The notes: generated by a model from the sequence alone, not told the origin. A stretch of 28,465 bases of DNA from an uncultured Actinomyces sp. (GCA_938040725.1 CALHZX010000045.1:1-28465); one strand, 5' to 3'. Counted from the stretch's first letter, positions 1 through 7,364 are shown. Program-made: numbers and translations.

Positions 1-81
1 AGGAAGCCGCATAACGACTACCATTAAACGCGTCCAACTTACGGGGCGCAGTTCACAACGAGGCCGGGGCTTGGCGTCAGG

Positions 82-819
82 TCACTTGCCCTGGTTGGCG
101 ACCGCGGCGATCTTCGCCTCGGCCTCGGGATCCAGGTAGGTGCCACCCTTCTTAATGGGCTTGAGGGTCTCCTCGTCGAGCTCGTACACCAGCGGAATAC
201 CGGTGGGGATGTTGACGCCGGCAATGTCCTCGTCGGAGATCTCATCCAGGTGCTTGACGATGGCGCGCAGGGAGTTGCCGTGCGCGGCGATCATGACAGT
301 CTTACCGGTCTTGATCGCAGGAACGATGGCCTCGTCCCAGTAGGGCAGCAGACGCGCAATGACGTCCTTGAGGCACTCGCTCATCGGAACGGGCTCACCG
401 GCGTAGCGGGGATCCTGATCCTGCGAGAACTCGGAGCCAGCCTCGATGGCGGGCGGAGCCACGTCGAAGGAACGGCGCCACAGCATGAACTGCTCCTCGC
501 CGTACTCGTCGCGGATTTCCTTCTTGTTCTTGCCCTGGAGCGCACCGTAGTGACGCTCGTTGAGACGCCAGTTGCGCTCAACGGGAATCCAGTGGCGGTC
601 GGCGGCGTCGAGAGCCAGGTTCGCGGTCATGATGGCGCGACGCAGCATCGACGTGAACAGGAGATCCGGGAGAACGCCGGATTCCTTGAGGAGCTCGCCA
701 CCGTGGGTAGCCTCCGCGCGGCCCTTGTCCGACAGCGGAACATCCACCCAACCGGTGAAGAGGTTCTTTGCATTCCATTCGCTCTCGCCGTGGCGGAGCA
801 GCACCAGTTTGTAGCTCAT
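82..819 (-). CDS. gpmA: 2,3-bisphosphoglycerate-dependent phosphoglycerate mutase
   Basis: Interconverts 3-phosphoglycerate and 2-phosphoglycerate in cytosolic glycolysis and gluconeogenesis. The protein is 245 aa, the normal length for the dPGM family. The phosphohistidine motif LRHGESEWN (His10) is at the N-terminus, followed by the FTGWVDVPLS segment, an arginine pair at 60-61, NERHYGALQG (Glu88) and the second catalytic histidine in AAHGNS (His180). The open frame extends 13 codons further upstream, but I chose the internal ATG because it begins MSYKLVLLRHGE as in homologues and has a purine-rich GGAAG/GGAG stretch just ahead of it. It is a single gene on the minus strand, divergent from the DUF3060 lipoprotein gene. 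I see no clear terminator in the 81 bases left before the window edge. The family assignment is very secure. Confidence 0.97.
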   Translation of the reverse strand: MSYKLVLLRHGESEWNAKNLFTGWVDVPLSDKGRAEATHGGELLKESGVLPDLLFTSMLRRAIMTANLALDAADRHWIPVERNWRLNERHYGALQGKNKKEIRDEYGEEQFMLWRRSFDVAPPAIEAGSEFSQDQDPRYAGEPVPMSECLKDVIARLLPYWDEAIVPAIKTGKTVMIAAHGNSLRAIVKHLDEISDEDIAGVNIPTGIPLVYELDEETLKPIKKGGTYLDPEAEAKIAAVANQGK

Positions 820-1088
820 GTCTCCATTCTTCCACAGGTGGAGGCACCCCTCATACATCCCGTGGGGTTGATCACGCCACAGCTTGGACGCGGGACCAAG
901 TGGGGACGAGGCCCCACCCCAACACCGCGAAACGAGCCCCCTTATCTTGTACAGACAAAGACCCCGGCGATACCCTGATTACCCCCTGAGTCGCCTTCAG
1001 AATACCCCTGACATCCTTGAGATTCCGCGGTTTTAGATGATCACTGGAACAGCGTGCGCCCCTCGTATTGTCCCGTACGGTTAGGTTC

Positions 1089-1568
1089 ATGATCATCACA
1101 CGACGCACCCTGGCAGCCTCTCTCATCGCTGCGACCGCTCTCGCCGTCGCCACCGTGGCCCTCACCGGCTGCTCCCAGACCGCCAACGTGTCCGGCGGCG
1201 ACTCCTCCGCCCCCGCGGCTTCCTCCGCTCCCGAGGCCTCGAGCAACCCGCGCACGTACACCAAGACCGACGCATCCAGCGACTCCGGCAAGTCCGACGC
1301 TGCCGGCACCTTCACGATCGACGAGTCCAACACGCACGTCGAGATCCCCGCGGGCACCAAGACCGTCGTCATTAACGGCTCGAACAACCACATCGAGGGC
1401 GAGGCCGTCTCCGAGATCACCGTCAACGGCTCCGCGAACGCCATCGCCGTGAAGTCCGTCCAGAAGGTGTCCTTCACGGGCTCCAACAACTCGGTTCAGT
1501 ACGAGGAGGGCAACGCCCCGCAGACCGGCGCCGACTCGGGCGCGAATAACGCCGTCACCAAGGACTGA
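1089..1568 (+). CDS. DUF3060-type secreted lipoprotein
   Basis: A 159-aa putative lipoprotein. It starts MIITRRTL, has a hydrophobic signal segment at about residues 8-25 and a lipobox LTGC that puts the lipidated cysteine at residue 28. A Ser/Ala-rich linker (about 30-72) follows. The C-terminal domain has short repeated beta-type segments with Asn/Gly turns (VINGSNNHIEG, TVNGSANAIAV, SFTGSNNSVQY), the pattern of DUF3060 proteins common in mycobacteria and other actinobacteria, whose function is unknown. An upstream in-frame TTG at 1068 is possible, but the ATG at 1089 gives the better signal peptide. No good ribosome binding site is visible for either start. The gene stands alone and is followed at once by a strong hairpin. 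The lipoprotein call is firm; the DUF3060 name rests on the repeat pattern. Confidence 0.85.
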   Translation: MIITRRTLAASLIAATALAVATVALTGCSQTANVSGGDSSAPAASSAPEASSNPRTYTKTDASSDSGKSDAAGTFTIDESNTHVEIPAGTKTVVINGSNNHIEGEAVSEITVNGSANAIAVKSVQKVSFTGSNNSVQYEEGNAPQTGADSGANNAVTKD

Positions 1569-1576
1569 CATCCACT

Positions 1577-1620
1577 ACACATGAGGGGGGCACGCATAAC
1601 GCGTGCCGCCCCTCATGTGT
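1577..1620 (+). terminator. hairpin terminator after the DUF3060 gene
   Basis: A near-perfect inverted repeat of about 19-20 bp per arm with one bulge and an ATAAC loop begins 8 bases after the lipoprotein stop codon. There is no U-tract, as is usual in high-GC actinobacteria. It may stop transcription from either side, because lsr2 converges on this point. Confidence 0.75.
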
Positions 1621-1628
1621 GTAAAAGG

Positions 1629-1662
1629 AATTGCGGGCACGCCTTTCAGCGCGCCCGCAATT
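1629..1662 (-). terminator. hairpin terminator after lsr2
   Basis: 10-bp arms (AATTGCGGGC at 1629-1638 and its complement at 1653-1662) lie 10 bases beyond the lsr2 stop. The minus-strand sequence that follows is CCTTTTA. With the hairpin at 1577-1620 it insulates two convergent genes. Confidence 0.65.
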
Positions 1663-1672
1663 GCGTCACAAA

Positions 1673-2002
1673 TCAGGCATGAGCCTTACGGTAGGCCTCA
1701 ACGATCGGAGCGGGAATACGACCACGATCGGACAGGTCAAGTCCCTCTTCCTTCGCCCAGGCGCGGATCTTCGCGTTCTCGAGGCGCTGCGTCGGGTTGC
1801 CGGCGTTGCCGCGGCGGCGGGTCGTCCCCGTCTTACGACCAGCCTTAATGTAGGGCTGAATGGCCTCGGCAAATTCCTCAAAGTGGGCGCGGTTCAGATC
1901 AATTTCGTACGACGCACCATTGAATGCGAAACGGACTGTCTGATCTGCGGGGGTGCCGTCGAAATCGTCGACGACTTCCACAATCTTCTTCGTCTTCTTC
2001 AT
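1673..2002 (-). CDS. lsr2: Lsr2 histone-like nucleoid protein
   Basis: Lsr2 is the actinobacterial counterpart of H-NS: it dimerises through the N-terminal domain, bridges DNA and silences AT-rich, often horizontally acquired genes. This copy is 109 aa, the usual size. It has the N-terminal KKIVEVVDDFDG and VRFAFNGASYEIDL strands, a long helix, a basic Gly/Arg linker (about 53-70) and a C-terminal DNA-binding domain ending in the minor-groove motif RGR (93-95) followed by IPAPIVEAYRKAH. The frame runs 17 codons further upstream, but the ATG at 2002 matches the family start MKKTKK and has AAAGGA 8 nt ahead. It is monocistronic, convergent with the DUF3060 gene and divergent from marR. It is a plausible silencer of the low-GC block at 7.5-10 kb (inference). 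Confidence 0.96.
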   Translation of the reverse strand: MKKTKKIVEVVDDFDGTPADQTVRFAFNGASYEIDLNRAHFEEFAEAIQPYIKAGRKTGTTRRRGNAGNPTQRLENAKIRAWAKEEGLDLSDRGRIPAPIVEAYRKAHA

Positions 2003-2132
2003 GCTGTCTGTCCTTTCAGAGAAAAAGAGACGGGGAATTTCTGAAAAAGTCAATTCCTATCATGAGGATATCGCAATTCATACAATTCCCGCCAATTAAC
2101 AATTCACCGTGAGAACGTGAGCTACGCAGCAT

Positions 2133-2166
2133 CGATCTATTGATCGGAGTAATTGAAAGTTATACT
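2133..2166 (+). promoter_or_regulatory. putative marR-clc promoter with operator-like palindrome
   Basis: A palindrome CGATC-TATT-GATCG (2133-2146) overlaps a poor -35 region and is followed by TATACT (2161-2166), a good -10 hexamer, about 60 bases before the marR start. MarR proteins commonly repress their own operon through such short dyads. The autoregulation is inferred from position. Confidence 0.4.
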
Positions 2167-2225
2167 CGTAGACGCCCGAGGCCGCTTCGGCCCCGTCGAC
2201 ATGCCACACGATACGAGGAGACCCA

Positions 2226-2687
2226 GTGAGCCGAGCACACCACCCCCGAGCGGCGGCCTGGGAGCTCTACTTCACGACGACGGCTCGCCTCACCGAGCGC
2301 ATCGAAGCCGCCCTCAAATGCCAGGCCGGTCTGTCGATGCCCGAATACTCCGTGCTTCTCATGACCGACCGCGCAGGCGAGGACGGCATCCGCCCCTCCC
2401 GCCTGGCCCACCAAGTCGTCTTCTCACGCTCGCGCCTCACCCACACGATGAAGCGCCTCGAATCCCGCGGCCTCATCGAGCGCCGCCCGTGCGAAGGCGA
2501 CGGCCGCGGAGGCCTCGTCTCCCTGACTCAGGCCGGCAAGGCCCTCTTCGACGAGGCCGCCCTGGTCCAGCGCGACATCATCCGCCGCCTCTTCCTCGAC
2601 GACATCACGCCCGAGGAAATCGACATGCTCACCGGCCTGTTCTCGCGCGTGAGCGAGCGCCTCGACTCCGACACGCCATGTCCGTGA
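2226..2687 (+). CDS. MarR-family transcriptional regulator
   Basis: A 153-aa winged-helix repressor of the MarR type. The N-terminal helix (about 8-30) would form the dimer interface. The DNA-binding domain covers about 36-105: LSMPEYSVLLMTDRAGEDGIRPSRLAHQV, a recognition helix around SRSRLTHTMKRLESRGLIERRP, and a wing DGRGGLVSLTQAGKALF. A C-terminal helix completes the dimer. It starts with GTG, 5 nt after GAGGAG. Its stop overlaps the start of the ClC gene by 10 bases, so the two are surely co-expressed. The ligand is unknown. A MarR regulator fused into an operon with a ClC transporter suggests response to an anion, acid or an inhibitor, but nothing in the sequence fixes this. Confidence 0.9.
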   Translation: MSRAHHPRAAAWELYFTTTARLTERIEAALKCQAGLSMPEYSVLLMTDRAGEDGIRPSRLAHQVVFSRSRLTHTMKRLESRGLIERRPCEGDGRGGLVSLTQAGKALFDEAALVQRDIIRRLFLDDITPEEIDMLTGLFSRVSERLDSDTPCP

Positions 2688-3925
2688 GCACGCGCCGCCT
2701 CGCGGTCGCAACACTCTTCACCGGGGTTATCGCCGGCCTTGTTGGCCTGGCGTGCAAGCACATCCTTCACTGGATCCAAGCGGCTGCCTGGAACATGGAC
2801 GCAGGCACGCTGCTCGAAGCCGCGAGCGCCGCGTCCCCGAACCGACGCATCACCGTTCTCACCCTCGGCGGGTTGATCGGCGCCCTTTCCTGGTTCCTGC
2901 TGTTCCGCCGCGATAAGGCCATCACCTCCGTGTCGGCCGCGGTCGACGGCACACCCATGCCTGCCCTGCGTGCTTCCTGGCATGCCCTCACTCAGATCGT
3001 CATCGTGAGCCTGGGAGCATCCGTCGGACGTGAGGTCGCACCGCGCGAAATGGCCGCTGCCTTCAGCGCGGCCGTCGCCGATCGGCTCGGCCTGACCCCC
3101 GAGGACCGGCGCATCATCGTCGCCTGCGCGGCGGGCGCGGGCCTGGCCGCCGTCTACTCGATCCCCCTGTCGGGCGCGATCTACACGCTCGAGATCCTCC
3201 TCGTCTCCCGCTCGGGGCGGGCCGTTGCGCCTGCGTTTCTCACCTCGGGCCTCGCCGTCCTCGTCTCCACGGGATTCACGAGGCCGGCCTTCTTCTACAC
3301 GGTCCCCACCCTCACGCCGTCGCTGTCCTTGACGGTTTTCAGCGCGCTCATGGGGTCGGCGCTTGGTGCCGCGGGATGGGCATTCAAGAAGGCGGTGGCA
3401 CGGATCAGCGCCGAGCGTCCGCGCGACTGGCGCGTACTCGTGGCACTTCCCATCGCTTCTTTCCTCGTCGGCGTGACGTCCGTGTGGGTCCCCTCCGTCG
3501 TGGGTAACGGGCAGGCCAGCGCGCAGACGCAATTCGATGCGACGTGGGCTACCGGCATGGGGCTCGCGTTCGCTCTCCTGGTGCTTCTGGCGAAGACCGC
3601 GACGACGCTCCTGACAATCCGCACGGGAGGCTGGGGCGGCGTCCTCACCCCCGCAGTCGCTCTCGGCGCGGGACTGGGGGCCGTCATCGGACTGCCGTGG
3701 GCGACCGCATGGCCCGGCTCCGAGATCGCCGCCTTCGCGCTCATCGGGGCGGCAGCATTCCTTGGCGCCTCCATGAGGGCGCCCTTCACGGGCCTCATCC
3801 TGGTTATCGAGTTCACCGGCCAGGGCCCGACGATCCTCGTGCCCACGGTCCTCGCCGTCGGCGGCGCCACGGCCGCCGCGACCTGGCTGAGCCGCCGGGC
3901 ATCAACGGACCGCAGGGCCCGCTGA
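2678..3925 (+). CDS. ClC-family chloride channel or H+/Cl- antiporter
   Basis: A 415-aa polytopic membrane protein of the ClC family, the usual bacterial size without CBS domains. Visible family motifs are ASVGREVAP (117-122), carrying the gating glutamate (Glu119) where the family has GREGP; SGAIYTLEILL with an internal glutamate (Glu172) near the proton-path position; GGWGGVLTPAVALGAGLGA (317-335), the equivalent of GGxFaPxLxxGAxxG; and AAFLGASMRAPFTGLILVIEFTG (359-381). Two glutamates at these positions favour an exchanger over a passive channel, though this is inferred from alignment by eye. The frame is open back to 2153, but that part overlaps marR out of frame and is not hydrophobic, so the ATG at 2678 is the start. 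It is coupled to marR by a 10-base overlap. It could also carry fluoride, but it lacks an obvious CLC-F signature. Confidence 0.9.
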   Translation: MSVSTRRLAVATLFTGVIAGLVGLACKHILHWIQAAAWNMDAGTLLEAASAASPNRRITVLTLGGLIGALSWFLLFRRDKAITSVSAAVDGTPMPALRASWHALTQIVIVSLGASVGREVAPREMAAAFSAAVADRLGLTPEDRRIIVACAAGAGLAAVYSIPLSGAIYTLEILLVSRSGRAVAPAFLTSGLAVLVSTGFTRPAFFYTVPTLTPSLSLTVFSALMGSALGAAGWAFKKAVARISAERPRDWRVLVALPIASFLVGVTSVWVPSVVGNGQASAQTQFDATWATGMGLAFALLVLLAKTATTLLTIRTGGWGGVLTPAVALGAGLGAVIGLPWATAWPGSEIAAFALIGAAAFLGASMRAPFTGLILVIEFTGQGPTILVPTVLAVGGATAAATWLSRRASTDRRAR

Positions 3926-3956
3926 GCGGCGCCCCGGCCTCGTTCCCCCCTCACAG

Positions 3957-4061
3957 TCGCACGTAATTCGGTCACCAATACTTCAACTGTTGAAATCAGA
4001 TGCCCGGAATTGCAACGTTTCTGGGCGCAGCCAAAAACTGACCTAGTTAAATTACGTGCGA
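3957..4061. repeat. 105-bp element with 12-bp perfect terminal inverted repeats
   Basis: TCGCACGTAATT (3957-3968) is repeated exactly as its reverse complement (4050-4061). The 81 bases between are much less GC-rich than the flanks and include a second dyad TTCAAC-T-GTTGAA (3982-3994). There is no open frame of note and no clear target-site duplication. It lies between the convergent ends of clc and the cystathionine synthase gene. It could be a small miniature inverted-repeat element, a binding-site cluster, or an intergenic structured RNA. Confidence 0.55.
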
Positions 4062-4088
4062 GATTTGGGAGGACCGGGCGTCAGAGAA

Positions 4089-4117
4089 GCATCAGCGAGG
4101 CATCAGCGAGGCATCAG
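4089..4117. repeat. 11-bp tandem repeat at the metB stop codon
   Basis: GCATCAGCGAG is repeated at 4089-4099 and 4100-4110, with a partial third copy at 4111-4117 that contains the stop codon of the minus-strand PLP enzyme gene. Copy changes would alter only the 3' untranslated region. Confidence 0.6.
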
Positions 4118-5316
4118 ATCTGCGCGAGCGCCTGATCCAAGTCCGCGATCAGATCCTGCGCATCCTCCAGGCCGACCGCAAGGCGCAGGAGTGTGCCGGG
4201 CACGCCGCCCACGCCGCCGACTCGCGTCGAATGGGTCATGATCGCCGGGTGCTCGATGAGGGACTCCGGCGCACCCAGGGACGCAGCCAGAGCGAAAATG
4301 TGCGTGCGCGTCGTCAGTTCGATCGCCGCCTCCTCGGTGGCAACCTGGAAGGAGAGCACGCCACCCACACCGGCCGGGTTCTGGGCGCGCGCCAGCTCGT
4401 AGCCCGGGTCCGAGGCCAGCCCTGGATAGTGAACCGCGGTGACCTTCGGGTGGGTGGCCAGGAACTCGGCAACCTTCTGCGCGTTCTCACAGTGGCGCTC
4501 CACGCGCAGAGCCAGGGTCTTGAGGCCGCGATGCGCCAGGTAGGTGTCGCGCGGGGAGGGCACGTGCCCGAGGGCCATCTGCAGCTTCACAGCCTCGGCG
4601 GCCGCGTCACGCTCACCGAAGAAAGGCTCGACGTGCGCGGGCAGCTCCAGGCCATCGCGCAGGACGAAAGCGCCGCCGATCACGTCCGAGTGACCACCCA
4701 CGTACTTGGTCGTCGAATGCACGACAACGTCCGCGCCCAGCTCGAGGGGGCGCTGCAGGACCGGCGTCGCGAAGGTGTTGTCCACGACCAGCAGGCCGCC
4801 CACCTCGTGCGTGAGGGCCGCAATCGCAGCGATATCCATAACCAGCAGGAACGGGTTCGAGGGCGTCTCCACCCACACGATCTGCGGGCGTGACCCGCGA
4901 ATCACGCGTTCGGCCTCGGCCAGGTCGGTGAGGGCCACGGCCTCGGAGGTGATGCCCTCGGCGGGCTTGATGACGCTGAGGAGCTTGTGCGTGCCCCCGT
5001 ACACGTCGGTCGAATGCACGACGTGGTCGCCGGGGCGTGCCAGCAGGCGGATCACCGTATCCTCGGCGCTCATGCCCGACGGGAACGCAAAGCCGTGCGT
5101 CGCCCCCTCCAGGGCCGCGAGCGCGCCCGCGAACGCGTTGGTCGTCGGGTTGCCGCAGCGCCCATACTCGTAGCCTTCTCGCAGCTCGCCGGGCCGATCC
5201 TGCACGAACGTCGATGCGACGTGAATCGGAGGCACCACGTCACCCGTGATGGGGTCGGGGTCGAACCCGGCGTGGATGACCAGCGTGGAGAAGGTCGTAC
5301 AGTCAGGCGTGTTCAT
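4114..5316 (-). CDS. metB: cystathionine gamma-synthase / gamma-lyase family PLP enzyme
   Basis: A 400-aa fold-type I PLP enzyme of the Cys/Met metabolism family. Members make cystathionine from cysteine and an activated homoserine (MetB) or cleave it (MetC, gamma-lyase). Visible features are the phosphate-binding segment YEYGRCGNPT (Tyr51, Arg53), FPSGMSA (79-84) below the ring, DVYGGT (Tyr106), DNTFATP with Asp179 to the pyridine nitrogen, and STTKYVGGHSDVIGG with Schiff-base Lys204. HSTRVGGVGGVPGTLLRLAVGLED near the end holds the carboxylate-binding arginine region. The serine usual in YEYSR is glycine here. The start ATG has GGAGG only 1 nt away, too close for normal use, but a TAGCGT box sits exactly 6 nt upstream, which suggests a leaderless mRNA. 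Synthase versus lyase cannot be settled by eye; the close resemblance to actinobacterial MetB makes synthase more likely. Confidence 0.85.
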   Translation of the reverse strand: MNTPDCTTFSTLVIHAGFDPDPITGDVVPPIHVASTFVQDRPGELREGYEYGRCGNPTTNAFAGALAALEGATHGFAFPSGMSAEDTVIRLLARPGDHVVHSTDVYGGTHKLLSVIKPAEGITSEAVALTDLAEAERVIRGSRPQIVWVETPSNPFLLVMDIAAIAALTHEVGGLLVVDNTFATPVLQRPLELGADVVVHSTTKYVGGHSDVIGGAFVLRDGLELPAHVEPFFGERDAAAEAVKLQMALGHVPSPRDTYLAHRGLKTLALRVERHCENAQKVAEFLATHPKVTAVHYPGLASDPGYELARAQNPAGVGGVLSFQVATEEAAIELTTRTHIFALAASLGAPESLIEHPAIMTHSTRVGGVGGVPGTLLRLAVGLEDAQDLIADLDQALAQI

Positions 5317-5322
5317 GCCTCC

Positions 5323-5328
5323 ACGCTA
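5323..5328 (-). promoter_or_regulatory. -10 box for leaderless metB transcript
   Basis: TAGCGT on the minus strand fits the TANNNT pattern and ends 6 nt before the ATG at 5316, which would place the transcription start on the A of the start codon. No good -35 is visible at 16-18 nt. Confidence 0.45.
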
Positions 5329-5387
5329 CGAGGCCGGGGCCGCATCCACCCAAGGGTTCCGACCGCCGGTCGATTGTGACAGCGCGC

Positions 5388-6476
5388 CTACACCCAGCCC
5401 GCGAGAGCGATGCGCGCCTGCTCCTCCAGGGACGCGACCGCACCGTCGGAGTCATTACCCCACGGCACGTAGTGGAAGTCCCCACCCCCGGCCTCGACGA
5501 AAGTCTCGCGGTTGAGCTGGTCGATCTCCTCGAGCGTCTCCAGGCAATCCGCCATGAAGCCCGGGCAGATGACGTCCACGCGCGGGCACTTCGCGCCGCC
5601 CAGCTCGGCCATCTCCTCGATCGTCTGCGGGCCCAGCCACTCGGCGCGCCCGAACACGGACTGGAAGGTTGCCGTCAGGGACCCCATCGCCAGGCCCAGG
5701 CGCGACTCGAGGGCCGCGACCGTATGACGGCACTCGGCGCGGTAGGGGTCCCCGGCCTCGTCCATGGCGACCGGGATCGAGTGGAAGGACACGACGACGC
5801 GGTCCCCCGTCAGGAAGTTCGGGCGGCCCACGCGCTCCCAATGGCGCTCGAGGGCGGTCGCGAGCGCGTCGATGTACCCGGGGGCGGCGGGGAAGGAGCG
5901 GTGCAGACGCAGCTCGAATCCATCGCGGTTGCGGCCAATCCACTGGGCAACCGCGTCGTTGATCGTCGTCACCGTCGAGGCCGCGTACTGCGGGTAGGCG
6001 GGCAGGATCGCCACGCGGCGCACACCCTCGGCGTGCAGGCGGTCCAGGACCGAGCCGATCGAGGGCTGCCCGTAGCGCATCGCGACCTCGACGCGCACGC
6101 CCGGCAGGCGTTCGCCGAGGAGGCGGGCCTGCTCGCGGGTGTAGTGCATGAGCGGCGAGCCCTCATCCATCCAGATGCTGCGGTACTTGCCGGCGACCTC
6201 GCGCGGACGCACGCGCAGAATGATGCCCTCCAGGATGGGTTTCCACAGGAGCGGGCTCATCTCGATGACGCGGCGGTCGGAAAGGAACTCGCGCAGGAAG
6301 GAACGGACGGCACCGGGTTCGGGCGCGGTCGGCGTCCCCAGGTTCACCAGGACGAGGGTGGGGCGGGCTTCACCGGTGTGCGCTTCGCCGGTGTGTGCTT
6401 CGCCGGTGTGTGCTTCGCCGCTCTGTGCGCGGATCGAGGTCGAGGTGGTGGCTGCTACGTCCTGGGAGTTCGTCAC
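5388..6476 (-). CDS. hemH: ferrochelatase, proteobacterial-like type
   Basis: Inserts ferrous iron into a porphyrin at the end of haem synthesis. It is 362 aa: a repeat-bearing N-terminal extension of about 38 residues, then the whole ferrochelatase fold. Visible motifs are VNLGTPTAPEPGAVRSFL, FLSDRRVIEMSPLLW, WMDEGSPLMHYTREQ, AMRYGQPS, ILPAYPQYAAST, SFHSIP (metal-site histidine), GDPYRAEC, TFQSVFGRAEWLGPQT and ICPGFMADCLETLEEIDQLNRETF (catalytic glutamate region). The NLGTP, FLSDRRV and CPGFxADCLETLEEI blocks match E. coli-type HemH as I recall it rather than the CpfC type usual in actinobacteria. The GTG start has no ribosome site, but a TAGGCT box lies 6 nt upstream with GCGACA 17 nt before it, so a leaderless start is likely. 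Four 15-bp units encode GEAHT repeats just after the start. No other haem gene is in the window. Confidence 0.9.
   Translation of the reverse strand: MTNSQDVAATTSTSIRAQSGEAHTGEAHTGEAHTGEARPTLVLVNLGTPTAPEPGAVRSFLREFLSDRRVIEMSPLLWKPILEGIILRVRPREVAGKYRSIWMDEGSPLMHYTREQARLLGERLPGVRVEVAMRYGQPSIGSVLDRLHAEGVRRVAILPAYPQYAASTVTTINDAVAQWIGRNRDGFELRLHRSFPAAPGYIDALATALERHWERVGRPNFLTGDRVVVSFHSIPVAMDEAGDPYRAECRHTVAALESRLGLAMGSLTATFQSVFGRAEWLGPQTIEEMAELGGAKCPRVDVICPGFMADCLETLEEIDQLNRETFVEAGGGDFHYVPWGNDSDGAVASLEEQARIALAGWV
6368..6427 (-). repeat. 15-bp in-frame tandem repeat in hemH
   Basis: Four head-to-tail 15-bp units (6368-6382, 6383-6397, 6398-6412 and a degenerate 6413-6427) encode GEAHT repeats in residues about 17-36 of the ferrochelatase. 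The unit is a multiple of three, so copy-number change would not shift the frame. Confidence 0.85.
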
Positions 6477-6482
6477 GCCACC

Positions 6483-6511
6483 AGCCTAATGTTCGCGTTC
6501 TCCCATGTCGC
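6483..6511 (-). promoter_or_regulatory. promoter for leaderless hemH
   Basis: The -10 TAGGCT (6483-6488) lies 6 nt from the GTG at 6476, and GCGACA (6506-6511) lies 17 nt further up and matches four of six -35 bases. The spacing predicts transcription starting at the GTG itself. Confidence 0.5.
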
Positions 6512-6723
6512 TGACGCTGTGTCACATCCCGAGACCTGTTCGCGATGCTCGCAAAGGCCCGGGCTAATTCGCTTCGGGTAGCGTCAAGGACTTGCAGCGG
6601 CCTCCAATCCCCGGTACGACCCACGCGCCGCAGGTCACGCCAGCATGCGATAGGTTCACCGCCCACCTTCCGCCGGCGACTAGACGCCCACCCCTTACAT
6701 GTCTCCACCACGATGCTTGCACG
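6489..6723. other. non-coding stretch between hemH and the dps terminator
   Basis: About 340 bases separate hemH from dps. Apart from the hemH promoter and the dps terminator I find no convincing open frame, tRNA or repeat. Short frames here have no ribosome site and no recognisable protein. Confidence 0.5.
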
Positions 6724-6772
6724 CACATACAAGGGTGCCCCGCCTGCGACAGGCGGGGCACCCTTGTATGTG
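6724..6772 (-). terminator. perfect 23-bp hairpin downstream of dps
   Basis: Arms 6724-6746 and 6750-6772 are perfectly complementary around a CGA loop, 45 bases past the dps stop. There is no following U-run, as is typical here. It could work in both directions. Confidence 0.8.
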
Positions 6773-6817
6773 ATGCGAGCCTAGGCGACTCGCGACCTCC
6801 TCACGGAGGAGTCAGGC

Positions 6818-7288
6818 TCAGGCCTGGCCGTTCTGCGAACGGATGAACCACGCCTGCTGCTCGAAGCGGCGGATGTAGTCGTTGAGGATGTCGGCGGAGG
6901 CGGAATCCTCGGCGTCGACCTTCTCGTGAACATCGCGCATGGTGCCGACGGTCGCGTTGATAGCGGCGACGGCGAGCTCCTCGGCGTCATCGGTCTTGAT
7001 GAGCGTCTCGGGGACGGTCGGGAGGGTGTTGCGCTGGGCGACGACCTCGGGCAGGCCGTTGGGGACGACCTGGAGGGCGCGCATGCGCTCGGCGATCTCG
7101 TCGGAGGCCTCGCGCGCGATGTCCACGACCTCGTCGAGGTAGAGGTGCAGCGAGCGGAAGCCCTCGCCGGTGATGTTCCAGTGCAGCTGCTTGCCCACGA
7201 GGGACAGAGCAGTCACGTCGGTGAGGACCTTCTGCAGGTTGCCTGCGAGAACGTCGGAAGCCTTGAAGCCGGTGGACTCAACGGTCAT
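6818..7288 (-). CDS. dps: Dps-family ferritin-like DNA-protection protein
   Basis: Dps forms a hollow dodecamer that oxidises and stores iron with peroxide and shields DNA in starvation. The protein is 156 aa, the usual length. The ferroxidase ligands shared between subunits are all present with the spacing known from Listeria Dps: His36, His48, Asp52, Asp63 and Glu67 (QLHWNITGEGF, SLHLYLDEVVD, ASDEIAERM). The open frame extends 23 codons further up, but the ATG at 7288 gives MTVESTGFKAS and has AGGAG 7 nt ahead. It is monocistronic with a strong terminator behind it. Its promoter region contains two box-like repeats of CCTTTAGTC resembling the dormancy-regulator (DosR) site. Function is secure; whether it binds DNA directly is not visible, as the N-terminal tail is short and has only one lysine. 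Confidence 0.95.
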   Translation of the reverse strand: MTVESTGFKASDVLAGNLQKVLTDVTALSLVGKQLHWNITGEGFRSLHLYLDEVVDIAREASDEIAERMRALQVVPNGLPEVVAQRNTLPTVPETLIKTDDAEELAVAAINATVGTMRDVHEKVDAEDSASADILNDYIRRFEQQAWFIRSQNGQA

Positions 7289-7364
7289 GTTGTTTCTCCT
7301 CTGCATATGTATTCGGTACGGGGCTCTCCCTTGTGGGGTTGTGCCCTTCAGACACATCTATCTT

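Noticed and set aside
2153..2677. N-terminal extension of the ClC protein
   Set aside because: This part overlaps marR in another frame, is Arg/Pro-rich and not hydrophobic; the ATG at 2678 fits the family.
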